A stretch of 64,000 nt of DNA from an uncultured Actinomycetes bacterium (GCA_900315165.1 OMXZ01000003.1:1-64000); one strand, 5' to 3'. Shown: positions 20,154 to 33,422, counted from the stretch's first letter. Numbers and translations are program-made. The notes: generated from the sequence alone by a model not told the origin.

Positions 20154-20190
20154 AAAACGACGCGAGGTGGCTGAAGTCTCGCGCCGTTTT
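20154..20190. terminator. Terminator between metY and SDR genes
   Basis: The arms AAAACGACGCGAG (20154-20166) and CTCGCGCCGTTTT (20178-20190) pair with one mismatch. On the minus strand the stem ends in a TTTTT run, so it can terminate the metY transcript. A second 7-bp GCCGCCC/GGGCGGC hairpin lies at 20212-20233. Confidence 0.75.
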
Positions 20191-20250
20191 CGGAACACCT
20201 ACGTTACGCGTGCCGCCCGAGTCGCGGGGCGGCGGCAGCCTAGTTGACCC

Positions 20251-21573
20251 TTACGCCTTGGCGATGGCCTGATCGAGATCGGCGATGATGTCGTCGACGT
20301 CCTCGATGCCCACGGACAGGCGGATGAGGTCCTCGGAGAGATGCGCCTCCTGCAGCTGCTCGGCCGTGAGCTGGCTGTGCGTGGTGGAGGCGGGGTGGAT
20401 GATCAGGGACTTGGCATCGCCCACGTTGGCCAGGTGGGTGAAGAGCTTGACGTTGTCCACGACCTTGAGGCCGGCCTCACGACCACCCTTGACGCCGAAG
20501 ACGAGCGCGCCGCCGTAGGCGTCGTGGTGGAAGAGGCGCTTGGCCGTGTCGTGGCTCGGGTCGTTTTCGAGGCCGGCGTAGCGGACCCACGTGACCTTGG
20601 GGTTGGCCTCGAGGAACTTGGCGACGGCCAGGGCGTTGTCGGAGTGGCGCTGGACGCGCAGGGACAGGTCCTCGATGCCGATGCCGATCAGCTGGGCGGC
20701 ATAGGGCGACAGGGTCGGACCGAAGTCGCGCAGCTTATTGGCCAGGACACGCGTGGAGAAGGGGGCCGCCGGCGCCGCGTCGGCGAAGACCAGGCCGTGG
20801 TAGGAGGGGTCGGGCTTGGCCAGGGTGCTCCACTTGTCGGGGTCCTGCTTCCAGTCGAACTTGCCCGTGTCGATGACCGCGCCGCCCAGGGTGTTGCCGT
20901 GGCCGTTGATCCACTTGGTGAGGGACTCGATCACGACCGCCGCGCCGTCGTCGGCCGGACGGTAGATGTAGGGCGTCGCAAAGGTGTTGTCCACGAAGAC
21001 GGGCACGGGCGAGGGCAGGGAGTTGGCCGCCTCAACGATGGCCGGGACGTCGGCCACGTCGACCAGCGGGTTGCCGATGGTCTCGACATACCAGAGCTTG
21101 GTCTTGGGGGTCGTGGCCGCGACGAAGGCGTCGATGTCGTTGTTCTCGACGAAGGTCGTCTTGACGCCGAGGTCACCCAGGGTGTGCAGGAAGATGTTCC
21201 AGGTACCGCCGTACAGGGAGTCGGAGGCGACGATCTCGTCGCCGGCACCCACGAGGTTGGTGAGCGCGAGAATCTCGGCGGCGTGACCGGACGCAACGGC
21301 GACGGCACCCGCGGCGCCCTCGATGGCGGCCAGACGGGCAGCGACGGAGTCGGTGGTGGTGTTGGTCAGACGGCCGTAGACGTTGCCGGGGACCGTCAGG
21401 GCGAACTTGCCGGCACCGTCGGCGGCATCCTTGAACTCGAAGGCCGCGGAGGCGTAGATGGGCAGGGCGGCGGAGCCGGTCACGGGGTCGGGCGCAAGGC
21501 CGGCATGGATCTGCAGGGTGTTGAAGTGCTTCTCGACGTCCTGGGCAAACTCGGGGTTCAGTTCAAAAGCCAT
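20251..21573 (-). CDS. metY: O-acetylhomoserine aminocarboxypropyltransferase (sulfhydrylase)
   Basis: A 440-residue PLP enzyme of the Cys/Met metabolism family. It should make homocysteine from O-acetylhomoserine and sulfide (direct sulfhydrylation). The long MetY form is recognisable from QIHAGLAPDPVTGSAALPIY, the NVYGRLTNTTTD segment and PLP-lysine about 220 in VIESLTKWINGHG. AAGGAG precedes the ATG at 21573. The leader upstream is over 250 bp and contains a small ORF plus several hairpins. The promoter carries a box also found at the trans-sulfuration operon near 49.1 kb, suggesting joint sulfur control. Confidence 0.93.
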   Translation of the reverse strand: MAFELNPEFAQDVEKHFNTLQIHAGLAPDPVTGSAALPIYASAAFEFKDAADGAGKFALTVPGNVYGRLTNTTTDSVAARLAAIEGAAGAVAVASGHAAEILALTNLVGAGDEIVASDSLYGGTWNIFLHTLGDLGVKTTFVENNDIDAFVAATTPKTKLWYVETIGNPLVDVADVPAIVEAANSLPSPVPVFVDNTFATPYIYRPADDGAAVVIESLTKWINGHGNTLGGAVIDTGKFDWKQDPDKWSTLAKPDPSYHGLVFADAAPAAPFSTRVLANKLRDFGPTLSPYAAQLIGIGIEDLSLRVQRHSDNALAVAKFLEANPKVTWVRYAGLENDPSHDTAKRLFHHDAYGGALVFGVKGGREAGLKVVDNVKLFTHLANVGDAKSLIIHPASTTHSQLTAEQLQEAHLSEDLIRLSVGIEDVDDIIADLDQAIAKA

Positions 21574-21741
21574 GATGTGCTCCTTTGTGAGAAAAGTTTC
21601 GTGAACGAGAGGTGCGTGCAAAGGCAATCACGAAGCGATCAGCCACTTCGCATACGGGAAAGCCCGGAACTCTGGTCACCAGGAGCCTGAATTGTTGGGA
21701 AGTCTTCTCAGCTAAAAGGAGTAGCTCGGAGAAAGAATGCC

Positions 21742-21828
21742 TCAGGCAGCCCAGACCGCGAAGAGCCCGGGCTTCAGCATGAAGAGACCCATGCAGATAA
21801 GGCGGTTGTATACGTGCTTCTTCTTCAT
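21742..21828 (-). CDS. Candidate 28-aa leader peptide upstream of metY
   Basis: A short frame of 28 codons begins MKKKHVYNRLICMGLF and ends in VWAA. It has a strong AAAGGGGTG ribosome site, better than many genes here. It lies 43 bp downstream of the proposed metY -10 and 168 bp before the metY ATG, so it is in the metY leader transcript. It contains one Cys next to Met (residues 12-13) and another Met at 17. After it come stem-loops, for example TTCTCCGAGCTA pairing with TAGCTGAGAA. Translation-coupled attenuation in response to a sulfur amino acid is a plausible inference, but not shown. Confidence 0.5.
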   Translation of the reverse strand: MKKKHVYNRLICMGLFMLKPGLFAVWAA

Positions 21829-21870
21829 GCCGTCACCCCTTTCTTCGGTCGGCTGCCGTTCGTTGCGGAT

Positions 21871-21901
21871 AATCCTAGCAACTTGCTTCTATTCAAGCAA
21901 G
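21871..21901 (-). promoter_or_regulatory. metY promoter with overlapping operator
   Basis: Read on the minus strand, TTGCTT (21900-21895) and TAGGAT (21877-21872) are spaced 17 bp apart. The spacer contains the inverted repeat CTTGCTT/AAGCAAG. The plus-strand box AATCCTAGCAACTT (21871-21884) matches the box at 49136-49149 in 12 of 14 positions. Confidence 0.6.
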
Positions 21902-21993
21902 CGTTTTTTCTTTTCTTTTGTGTTACGCCTTGCCGTTATCATGGAAGCAGCTGTACTGTGCCCTCGTCCGATGCCCCATCCGAGGAGGCCGTC

Positions 21994-23502
21994 ATGGCAG
22001 ATGCGCCCGTCTTCAGCGGAAACCCCGACTACGGTATCCCCGACTTCAACTATCACGACTACATCTGCGCCCACGACCACGAGGGCTACGAGCTGGTCGA
22101 TAAGGGCAAGGACAGCCTCACGCTCGAGACTACCTATGCCACCGGCGCCGTCACCATCTGGGACGAGGAGATCGTCGAGTTTTCCATCGCCAACAAGGCC
22201 ACGGGCGAGAACGTCTACTACCTGCACTTCCCCCTCAACGACCGCGACCGCGCCGTCTCGCTTTTCGACGAGTTCGTGGCTGCCCTGATCGACCAGCAGA
22301 ACCACCGCACCGTGAACGTCCTGCTCTCCTGCACCTCGGGCTGGACCACCACGCTCTTTGCCAACAAACTCAACCGCGCGGCAAAGACCCTCTCGCTCGA
22401 CTACAGTTTCGAGGCGGTACCTGTGGGCGACCTCTACGAGCAGGGCATGGCACACGACGTCGTACTGCTCGCCCCGCAGGTCAACTACCTCTATGAGCAG
22501 GCGCGCAACGCCCTGCCCGAGAAGCCCGTCATCCAGATTCCGACCAACCTCTTCGCCACCGAGGACGCCGGCGCCTGCATCCAGCTGGTACGTGACGCGC
22601 TGGAGCGGCAGGACACGCTGAAGAAGGAGGAGGAGCGGGAGAGACCCTGTTCCTGCAAGCCGATTCCCCTGCGCATCCTCTGCATCCTGATGCGGCAGAC
22701 GGCGATCCGCGTGGAGCTGGCCTGGCAGCTCACCGACGGGGAGGAGGTCGTCCGCAAGGGCACCGTAACCAAGAAGAACGGCACGCTGAAGCTTTACCAT
22801 TACGACGGTAAGCGCAGTCGGGACCGCTCCGTCATCACCCCGGCGGACTTCGCCGACCTGATCGGGTCCGTTCTGTGCACCGAACCCGAGGACGCCAAGC
22901 TCGATGCCATCGCCGTCGCCATGATCGGCTCGGTCTGCAAGGGGGTGGTCGGCCTTCCCAATTCCGAATTCGATGGGCTCAACCTGGAGGATTACATCGG
23001 GAGCCGCTTCCACATCCCGACCGTCGTCTCCAACAACGTAAACGCCGCCGCCCTCGGTTGGTATGAGCAGCAGGACACCTACCAGACCATCGTCTTCCAC
23101 TCGCAGAGCCGTGGCATCGTAGTCGGCGGCCAAGGCCTCATCATCGACGGCCACCTGCATGAGGGGAGAAAATCCGATGCCGGCGAGATCCAGCGCTTCC
23201 TCGCCGAGCTCCCCTCGCCCGACGCTCAGCTCTGGCACTACGAGCACCGCGTCTGGGACCCCACGCGCATCGTGCAGATGCTCGCACAGGTCTTCGCCGT
23301 CGACATCGGCACCATCGCCCCTGAGGTCATCTGCGTTCGCTCGCGCCTGACCCCGGACATGGACCAGATCAAGCAGGAGCTCCTCAAGTACGTACCCGAG
23401 GAGGCCATTCCTGACCTCATTTACGTCCCCAATTTCTCGCCTTATGTATACGCGGGTCTCATCGCGATGGCGCAGGACCACCTGGGAAAGGAGGGGGAAT
23501 GA
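21994..23502 (+). CDS. PTS EIIB-like domain fused to ROK-family sugar kinase-like domain
   Basis: A 502-residue protein. Residues 1-100 are an unassigned head. Residues about 107-205 resemble the lactose/cellobiose-type EIIB domain: strand VNVLLSCTSGWTTTLFANKL with phosphorylatable Cys113, and QIPTNLFATEDA further on. Residues about 230-502 have a ROK-like pattern (IAVAMIGSVCKGVVGLP, VVSNNVNAAALGW, GIVVGGQGLIIDGHLHEG, DAGEIQRF). The usual zinc cysteines of ROK proteins are not obvious. AGGAGG precedes the ATG. It overlaps the nitroreductase gene (ATGA). It could be a phosphorylation-sensing regulator or kinase; no EIIA or EIIC lies nearby. Confidence 0.7.
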   Translation: MADAPVFSGNPDYGIPDFNYHDYICAHDHEGYELVDKGKDSLTLETTYATGAVTIWDEEIVEFSIANKATGENVYYLHFPLNDRDRAVSLFDEFVAALIDQQNHRTVNVLLSCTSGWTTTLFANKLNRAAKTLSLDYSFEAVPVGDLYEQGMAHDVVLLAPQVNYLYEQARNALPEKPVIQIPTNLFATEDAGACIQLVRDALERQDTLKKEEERERPCSCKPIPLRILCILMRQTAIRVELAWQLTDGEEVVRKGTVTKKNGTLKLYHYDGKRSRDRSVITPADFADLIGSVLCTEPEDAKLDAIAVAMIGSVCKGVVGLPNSEFDGLNLEDYIGSRFHIPTVVSNNVNAAALGWYEQQDTYQTIVFHSQSRGIVVGGQGLIIDGHLHEGRKSDAGEIQRFLAELPSPDAQLWHYEHRVWDPTRIVQMLAQVFAVDIGTIAPEVICVRSRLTPDMDQIKQELLKYVPEEAIPDLIYVPNFSPYVYAGLIAMAQDHLGKEGE

Positions 23503-24278
23503 ACCCCTTTAGCCAACTCACCGCAGCAGAGCTCGCTGCCGCTGCCGATCGCCGCGTGTCGCAGCGCGCCTATGACGGGCGCCCCGTGGAAGACGAGAAG
23601 ATAGAGCTGCTGCGCGCCTGCCTCGATGCGGCCAATGCGGCAGAGCCTTGTCTCGACTTCCAGCTCTACGGTCCGCTCGACGATGCGGGCAAGGCCGTCG
23701 GGATCAACCGCCGCATGTTCGCGGGTTGCTTCCACTGGTATGCCGCCCTCGTCTGCGATATGAATGACATCGCCTTCGAAAAATGCGGCTACTACGGCGA
23801 ACAGCTCATCCTGCTGGCATCGCATCTGGGGCTTGGTACCTGCTGGGTGGCCGGCACCTTCGACCGCGAGGCCACCCATGCGGAGATAGGTGACGGGCAG
23901 GGCCTGCTCGCCATCGTCCCCATCGGCTACGCACCGGATAAGACGCCCTTTGTCCAGCGCAAGATCCGATCCGGCGTCCGCAGCAGAACCAAGAAGCCCG
24001 CGGAGACGGTCGAGTCAGATATGCCCTACGCCGAGCTGCCCGCCTGGGTGCGCGCCGGTGCCGAGGCAATCATCGCCGGCCCCTCCGCCGTCAACCAGGA
24101 GCCTGTGGTCCTGACCTGGCGCGATGGGCGACTGACCGCACGTTTCATAGTGCGGAAAACCCGCCCCGAGGTCACAGCCGCTGACTTCGGCATCGCCAAG
24201 CTCACCTTCGAGCACCTCTGCGGCAGGCCCGGCCGGTGGGACTGGGGCCAGGGCAGCGCCTACCACCCAGACGACTAA
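23499..24278 (+). CDS. Nitroreductase family protein
   Basis: A 259-residue protein resembling the TM1586-type nitroreductases, in which two half domains form the FMN fold within one chain. Signs are the SQRAYDGRPVEDEKIELL opening, the CGYYGEQLILLASHLGLGTCW helix and a second half with GPSAVNQEPVVLTWRDGRL. Electron partner and substrate are unknown. It starts within the stop of the EIIB-ROK gene (ATGA), so the two are co-translated. Its 3' end overlaps the convergent hypA stop by four bases. Confidence 0.82.
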   Translation: MNPFSQLTAAELAAAADRRVSQRAYDGRPVEDEKIELLRACLDAANAAEPCLDFQLYGPLDDAGKAVGINRRMFAGCFHWYAALVCDMNDIAFEKCGYYGEQLILLASHLGLGTCWVAGTFDREATHAEIGDGQGLLAIVPIGYAPDKTPFVQRKIRSGVRSRTKKPAETVESDMPYAELPAWVRAGAEAIIAGPSAVNQEPVVLTWRDGRLTARFIVRKTRPEVTAADFGIAKLTFEHLCGRPGRWDWGQGSAYHPDD

Positions 24279-24619
24279 CAGGCGGTCACGTCGCGGATCT
24301 GGAACTCGTTGCCCTGCTGGAGCACCGTCTCCCCGCTGCCGCAGTAGGGGCAGGTCCTGCCGTACTCCACGGTCGGATAGGTCTTGCCGCAGGCGTTGCA
24401 GATGGTCACGGCGGGCACCGTCTCGATGGCGAGCTCGGCGCCGCGCAATAGGTCGTGCTTGTCCGAGGCCCACTTCCAGCAGTCGAGCAGATAGTCGGGA
24501 ATCACACCCGACACCTCGCCCATGTCGAGGGTCACGCGCGAGATGGACGTGAGGCCGTTTTCGGCCGCGACGTCCTCCAGCGTGTCGATCATCGCGAAGA
24601 CGACCCCGAGCTCGTGCAT
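24275..24619 (-). CDS. hypA: Hydrogenase/urease nickel insertion protein HypA
   Basis: A 114-residue HypA. It begins MHELGVV, with the nickel-binding His2-Glu3, and has the zinc-ribbon CNAC...CPYC pair in the second half. HypA and HypB deliver nickel to [NiFe]-hydrogenase precursors. It follows hypB with a two-base gap. No hydrogenase structural genes or hypCDEF are visible in the window. Confidence 0.95.
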   Translation of the reverse strand: MHELGVVFAMIDTLEDVAAENGLTSISRVTLDMGEVSGVIPDYLLDCWKWASDKHDLLRGAELAIETVPAVTICNACGKTYPTVEYGRTCPYCGSGETVLQQGNEFQIRDVTAC

Positions 24620-24621
24620 GC

Positions 24622-25290
24622 CTAGGCCTTCCAGGCGGCGACCTGCGCGCGCAGCCAGTCGAGCCAGACGTCCATGCCCTCGCCCGTCTTTGCCGAGAGC
24701 GGCAGGATCCGCACGTCCTTGTTGCGCAGACGCACGTTCTTCTCGAACTCATCCATGTCGAAGTCGAAATAGGGCGCAACGTCCATCTTGCTCACCAGCA
24801 CCACGTCGGACACCTCGAACATGAGCGGGTACTTGAGCGGCTTGTCGTGACCCTCGGGGGTGGAGAGGATCATGGCCTTGGCCGCGGCGCCCGTGTCGAA
24901 CTCGGCTGGGCAAATCAGGTTGCCGACGTTTTCGATAAAGACCAGGTCGAGGCCCTCGTAGCCGAGCTCGGCTAGGCCTTGGTCGGTCATACCCGCATCC
25001 AGGTGACACATGCCGCCGGTGTGGACCTGGACCGCCTTGGCCCCGTGCATGCGGACGGTCTCGGCATCCACGGCCGAATCGACGTCGGCCTCGATTACGC
25101 CGATCTTCATTTCTCCCGCAAGCGCGTCGATCGTCTGCGAGAGCAGGGTCGTCTTGCCCGCACCGGGCGACGACATCAGGTTGACCAGCAACGTCCCCTG
25201 CTCCTTCATGCGGGCGCGCAGCTCGTCGGCGTTGCGGATATTGGAGGCAAAGACGTTCTCCTTGACCTCGATCACACGCACATTGTCCAT
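24622..25290 (-). CDS. hypB: Hydrogenase nickel incorporation GTPase HypB
   Basis: A 222-residue G3E GTPase. Walker A is SSPGAGKTT (40-48). The metal site of the G domain is in GGMCHLD, and the FIENVGNLICPAEFD motif is characteristic of HypB. The guanine-specificity motif is VSKMD, a mild variant of NKxD. It lacks the His-rich or CxxCGC N-terminal nickel-storage segments found in some species. GAGGAG precedes the ATG. It is first in the hypB-hypA operon, divergent from the DUF5131 gene. Confidence 0.95.
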   Translation of the reverse strand: MDNVRVIEVKENVFASNIRNADELRARMKEQGTLLVNLMSSPGAGKTTLLSQTIDALAGEMKIGVIEADVDSAVDAETVRMHGAKAVQVHTGGMCHLDAGMTDQGLAELGYEGLDLVFIENVGNLICPAEFDTGAAAKAMILSTPEGHDKPLKYPLMFEVSDVVLVSKMDVAPYFDFDMDEFEKNVRLRNKDVRILPLSAKTGEGMDVWLDWLRAQVAAWKA

Positions 25291-25330
25291 GGGGTCTCCT
25301 CACCCTCGTCCTCTTTGCGCATCAAAGTAT

Positions 25331-25357
25331 ACGTGATAAGAGGACGAGCAATCACGT
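25331..25357. promoter_or_regulatory. Candidate operator upstream of hypB
   Basis: A perfect inverted repeat, ACGTGAT (25331-25337) and ATCACGT (25351-25357), with a 13-nt spacer lies about 40 bp before hypB. It abuts a minus-strand TATACT. A metal-responsive regulator such as a NikR-type protein is one possibility. Next to it, AACAAATTTGTT (25372-25383) is a second perfect palindrome. Confidence 0.45.
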
Positions 25358-25400
25358 GTTTCTTTTTACCGAACAAATTTGTTTTTAATAGAACGGGTGA

Positions 25401-25429
25401 TTGATTTCCGTCATTTAATTTGCTACAGT
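25401..25429 (+). promoter_or_regulatory. Promoter of DUF5131 gene
   Basis: TTGATT (25401-25406) and TACAGT (25424-25429) are 17 bp apart in an AT-rich island, 26 bp before the ATG. This is one of the clearer housekeeping-type promoters in the window. Confidence 0.55.
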
Positions 25430-25454
25430 TGTTCGCAACGAGAGGAGGCACGCG

Positions 25455-26345
25455 ATGCATGACATCTGGAACCCCTGGCACGGCTGTCACACAGTGAGCG
25501 AGGGTTGCGCCAATTGCTACATGTATCACGAGGATAGGATTCACGACAACGGGGACCCGTCCGTCGTGCGCCGCACGGCGAACATGCGCTATCCCCTCTC
25601 GCGCGACCGTTCCGGTACGTACAAGGTGAAGCCCGGCGAGATGATCCGCGTCTGTATGACCTCCGACTTCTTCGTCGAGGAAGCGGATGCCTGGCGCGAC
25701 GAGGCATGGGACGTCATCGCACGGCGGCCCGACGTGAAATTCTTCTTGCTGACCAAGCGGGCCGAGCGCATCAGGCAATGTCTGCCCCACGACTGGGGAG
25801 ACGGCTGGCCAAACGTGATGCTCAACGTGACCTGCGAGAATCAGCGTCGCGCCGACGAACGCATCCCCCTTCTGTTCGACGTCCCCGCCGCGCACAGGGG
25901 CATCATGTGTGCCCCCTTCATCGGTCCCGTGAGCATCGCGCAGTGGTTGGATGATCGGCATCTCATCGAGCAGGTGCTCTGCGACGGTGAGAATTACGAA
26001 GGCTCGCGACCCTGTCACTACGAATGGGTGCAACGTCTCAGCGACGAGTGCCGTCAGGCTGACGTGACCTTCGATTTCTGCGGGGTCGGCAACAACTTCG
26101 TCAAGGACGGGGTGACGTACCACTTCACCGATCAAACTCAGCAGTCCCGGCAGGCTTTCCGTTCCGGCCTCTCCCATGAGGGGCGTCCGATGGAGTGGGA
26201 CCTGCGCGACCCGCTTGGTCTGCCTATACCGCAGGAGGAGCTCTACCAGCCCTACTTCAACCCGGTAAGATGCGCGGAATGTGGTATGCGTCTCACCTGT
26301 AACGGATGCTCCCGTTGCGGTCGCTGCGGCGTGACAGCGTGGTAA
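25455..26345 (+). CDS. DUF5131 (phage Gp37/Gp68-like) family protein
   Basis: A 296-residue protein whose opening, IWNPWHGCHTVSEGCANCYM, carries the C-x6-C-x2-C cluster (Cys11, 18, 21) typical of the Gp37/Gp68 or DUF5131 family. That family is related to radical SAM-type iron-sulfur proteins and is common in phages and mobile DNA. The middle includes FFLLTKRAERI and NVMLNVTCENQ, also typical. The last 25 residues hold a Cys-rich zinc-ribbon-like tail. The reaction is unknown. The AT-rich promoter region differs from the GC-rich surroundings, which hints at transfer. Confidence 0.82.
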   Translation: MHDIWNPWHGCHTVSEGCANCYMYHEDRIHDNGDPSVVRRTANMRYPLSRDRSGTYKVKPGEMIRVCMTSDFFVEEADAWRDEAWDVIARRPDVKFFLLTKRAERIRQCLPHDWGDGWPNVMLNVTCENQRRADERIPLLFDVPAAHRGIMCAPFIGPVSIAQWLDDRHLIEQVLCDGENYEGSRPCHYEWVQRLSDECRQADVTFDFCGVGNNFVKDGVTYHFTDQTQQSRQAFRSGLSHEGRPMEWDLRDPLGLPIPQEELYQPYFNPVRCAECGMRLTCNGCSRCGRCGVTAW

Positions 26346-26386
26346 TCAAGTAGTCAATCTATTCGGCCGCAAGGGCAGGAGGAGCA

Positions 26387-27082
26387 ATGGCAGACAAGAC
26401 GCAGACGACTATCGACAGGCGCACCGTGACGGTCTATCCCGCGCAGGCCGACGACCCCCTCTCCCTCCCCGTGTTCTACAGTACGGACTTCAAGGAGGCC
26501 GGGGCTGCGGTGCTCGCCCGGTGCCAGAAGCTGGGATGCGCACCCTTCAATCTGGCTGTCATCTCGGACATCGAGTGGGACCAGCTCCTCTCCCCCTGGC
26601 CGCACGAGCCCGTCGTGGAGAAGGACGACAAGTTCGAGGGTCGCTCGCCGGAGTATTTGGGCTGGCTGCTCGGCACCGTTGTGCCGTATGTCGAAGGCCA
26701 GCTGGGCGGCGAACCTGCCGCCTCCTATATCAGCGGCTACTCGATGGCGGGACTTTTCTCGATTTGGGCCCTCTACCAGACGGACTTCTTCGCCGGCGCG
26801 GTCTGTGGGTCGGGCTCGCTCTGGTATCCCGACATGCGCGCATACGCCCTGACCCATGAGCTGCGCAGAAATGACCTGCGCGGCGTCTACTTCTCGCTCG
26901 GCGACCGCGAGACCAAGGTTAAGAACCCCGTGCTTCAGACGACCGAGGACGTCATGCGCGACCTCGTCGACCGCTACACGCAGCTCGGCATCCCCACGGT
27001 CTTCGAAAGCAACCCCGGGAACCACTTCCGCGACGTCGACCTGCGCATGGCGAAAGGCATCACCTGGCTCCTCGCGCAGTAG
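26387..27082 (+). CDS. Esterase-like alpha/beta hydrolase
   Basis: A 231-residue protein resembling the esterase D/enterochelin esterase group. The nucleophile elbow is GYSMAG (Ser119), a likely acid residue sits in LGDRET, and the catalytic His is in GNHFRD near the C-terminus. There is no signal peptide, so it acts in the cytoplasm. AGGAGG precedes the ATG. It follows the DUF5131 gene by 41 bp, possibly on one transcript. The substrate is unknown. Confidence 0.8.
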   Translation: MADKTQTTIDRRTVTVYPAQADDPLSLPVFYSTDFKEAGAAVLARCQKLGCAPFNLAVISDIEWDQLLSPWPHEPVVEKDDKFEGRSPEYLGWLLGTVVPYVEGQLGGEPAASYISGYSMAGLFSIWALYQTDFFAGAVCGSGSLWYPDMRAYALTHELRRNDLRGVYFSLGDRETKVKNPVLQTTEDVMRDLVDRYTQLGIPTVFESNPGNHFRDVDLRMAKGITWLLAQ

Positions 27083-27163
27083 CGGAGACGTGCGGTCGCA
27101 AACGGATCGGCATTTCGTTTCGCGCGAGATGACGGGCAACGTGTACCCTGGGCGGATAGGAGC

Positions 27164-28780
27164 CTACTCCACCGACGCGTTGCCGAATTCCGACATACGC
27201 AGGTCCTCGTTGTGCTCCACCGCCCAGTCGACGCTCCACGGGCGCGTGAAGAGCAGGAGGCGGCGTCCACGCATGTCCTCGACCTTGCAGGTGTCGCGCG
27301 TGAGGTTGAGCGTGGCGAGGTCGAGCTCGCTGGGGTCGTTCTCGATCCAGCGCACAATCTCGTAGGGCAGTGGGGTGCGGTCGACCTTGACGCCGTACTC
27401 GTTTTGCAGGCGCGTCTCGAGCACGTCGAGCTGGAGCACACCGACCACGCCCACGATCACGCTCTCCATGCCCATGCCGACCTCACGGAAGATCTGGATG
27501 GCGCCCTCCTGGGCGAGCTCCTCCATGCCCTTCACGAACTGCTTGCGGCGCAGCGTGTCGACCTGCGTGATGCGGGCGAAGTGCTCGGGCGCAAAGGTCG
27601 GGATACCCGAATAGCGCACGTTCGCCTTGCCCCCGCAGAGGGTATCGCCGATCGAGAAGATGCCCGGGTCGAAGATGCCCACGATGTCGCCGGCCACAGC
27701 CTCGTCCACGGTCGAACGGTCGTCGGCCATCATCGAGGTGCCGGACGCGAGCTTGAGCTTGCGGCCGCTCTGGACGTGGATCGCGTCCATGCCGCGGACG
27801 AACTTGCCCGAGCAGATACGGACGAAGGCGATGCGGTCGCGGTGGTTCTTGTCCATGTTTGCCTGGATCTTGAAGACGAAGCCCGAGAAGTCGGGGCTGG
27901 TCGGCTCGACCACATCCCCCGTCTCGGCGTCCACGTGCGTCGAGGGGCCGGGCGCCAGGCGCAAAAAGTCGCGCAGGAAGGGCTCCACGCCAAAATTGGT
28001 GAGCGCCGAGCCGAAGAAGACCGGGCTGAGCTGGCCCGTGCGCACGGCCTCCAGGTCGAACTCGCTATCGGCGCCGTCGAGCAGCTCGATGTCGTCCGCG
28101 AGGGTCTGGTGGTTCTCGGCCCCGATCAACTCGTCGAGCTCGGGGTCGCCCAGTTCGGCCTCGATCTCCCTGACCTTCTTGGAGGCGTTGGCACGACCGT
28201 CGCCATCAAAGGCGAGAACATGGCGGCTCGCACGGTCGAAGACGCCGCGGAAGTTACGTCCGCTGCCAATCGGCCAGTTCATGGGATAGGTGGAGATGCC
28301 CAGGACGGACTCGATCTCCTCCATCAGGTCGAAGGGGTCGCGGGTGTCGTGGTCGAGTTTGTTCACGAAAGTGAAGATGGGGATGTGGCGTAGGGTGCAG
28401 ACCTTGAAAAGCTTGATGGTCTGGGCCTCGACGCCCTTGGCGCCGTCAATCACCATGACCGCGGAGTCCGCCGCCATGAGCGTGCGGTAGGTGTCCTCGG
28501 AAAAGTCCTGGTGGCCGGGGGTGTCGAGGATGTTCACGCAGCAGTTGTCGTACTCGAACTGCAGGACCGACGAGGTCACGGAGATGCCGCGCTGCTTCTC
28601 GATGTCCATCCAGTCGGACTTGGCGTGCTTGGCGCTCGCCTTGCCCTTGACCGAGCCGGCCGTCTGGATCGTGCCGCTGTAGAGCAGGAGCTTCTCGGTG
28701 AGGGTCGTCTTGCCGGCGTCCGGGTGCGAGATGATCGCAAAGGTGCGGCGGCGCTTGATTTCGTCGGAGAGCGGGAGCAT
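27164..28780 (-). CDS. prfC: Peptide chain release factor 3
   Basis: A 538-residue translational GTPase that recycles RF1/RF2 from the ribosome. The G motifs are SHPDAGKTT, DTPGHQDF and NKLDHD, and the switch region is KSDWMDIEKQRGISVTSS. The order and length match RF3 rather than EF-G, including QRGISVTSSV and the DAETGDVVEPTSP insert. I chose the ATG of MLPLSDEIKRRR after AAAGG; the longer open frame has no ribosome site. It stands alone between the esterase and a GH1 gene. Confidence 0.95.
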   Translation of the reverse strand: MLPLSDEIKRRRTFAIISHPDAGKTTLTEKLLLYSGTIQTAGSVKGKASAKHAKSDWMDIEKQRGISVTSSVLQFEYDNCCVNILDTPGHQDFSEDTYRTLMAADSAVMVIDGAKGVEAQTIKLFKVCTLRHIPIFTFVNKLDHDTRDPFDLMEEIESVLGISTYPMNWPIGSGRNFRGVFDRASRHVLAFDGDGRANASKKVREIEAELGDPELDELIGAENHQTLADDIELLDGADSEFDLEAVRTGQLSPVFFGSALTNFGVEPFLRDFLRLAPGPSTHVDAETGDVVEPTSPDFSGFVFKIQANMDKNHRDRIAFVRICSGKFVRGMDAIHVQSGRKLKLASGTSMMADDRSTVDEAVAGDIVGIFDPGIFSIGDTLCGGKANVRYSGIPTFAPEHFARITQVDTLRRKQFVKGMEELAQEGAIQIFREVGMGMESVIVGVVGVLQLDVLETRLQNEYGVKVDRTPLPYEIVRWIENDPSELDLATLNLTRDTCKVEDMRGRRLLLFTRPWSVDWAVEHNEDLRMSEFGNASVE

Positions 28781-28917
28781 GTGGGGCCTTTCGTACGTCT
28801 GCAAACTCCGCAATCATACTCGCTTCCGCCAGCTTGTGCAGGTCAGACAAGAGGCCCGCCCGGCCGTGCGCGTCGGACGGGCCCCTCAGACATGCATACA
28901 GCTCCACGCCGCTCTGC

Positions 28918-33421
<4,504 letters not shown>

Positions 33422-33422
33422 A

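Noticed and set aside
21580-21870. SAM or other riboswitch upstream of metY
   Set aside because: Hairpins exist, but I could not find the conserved core of S-box, SAM-II or T-box elements; a small ORF occupies part of the leader.
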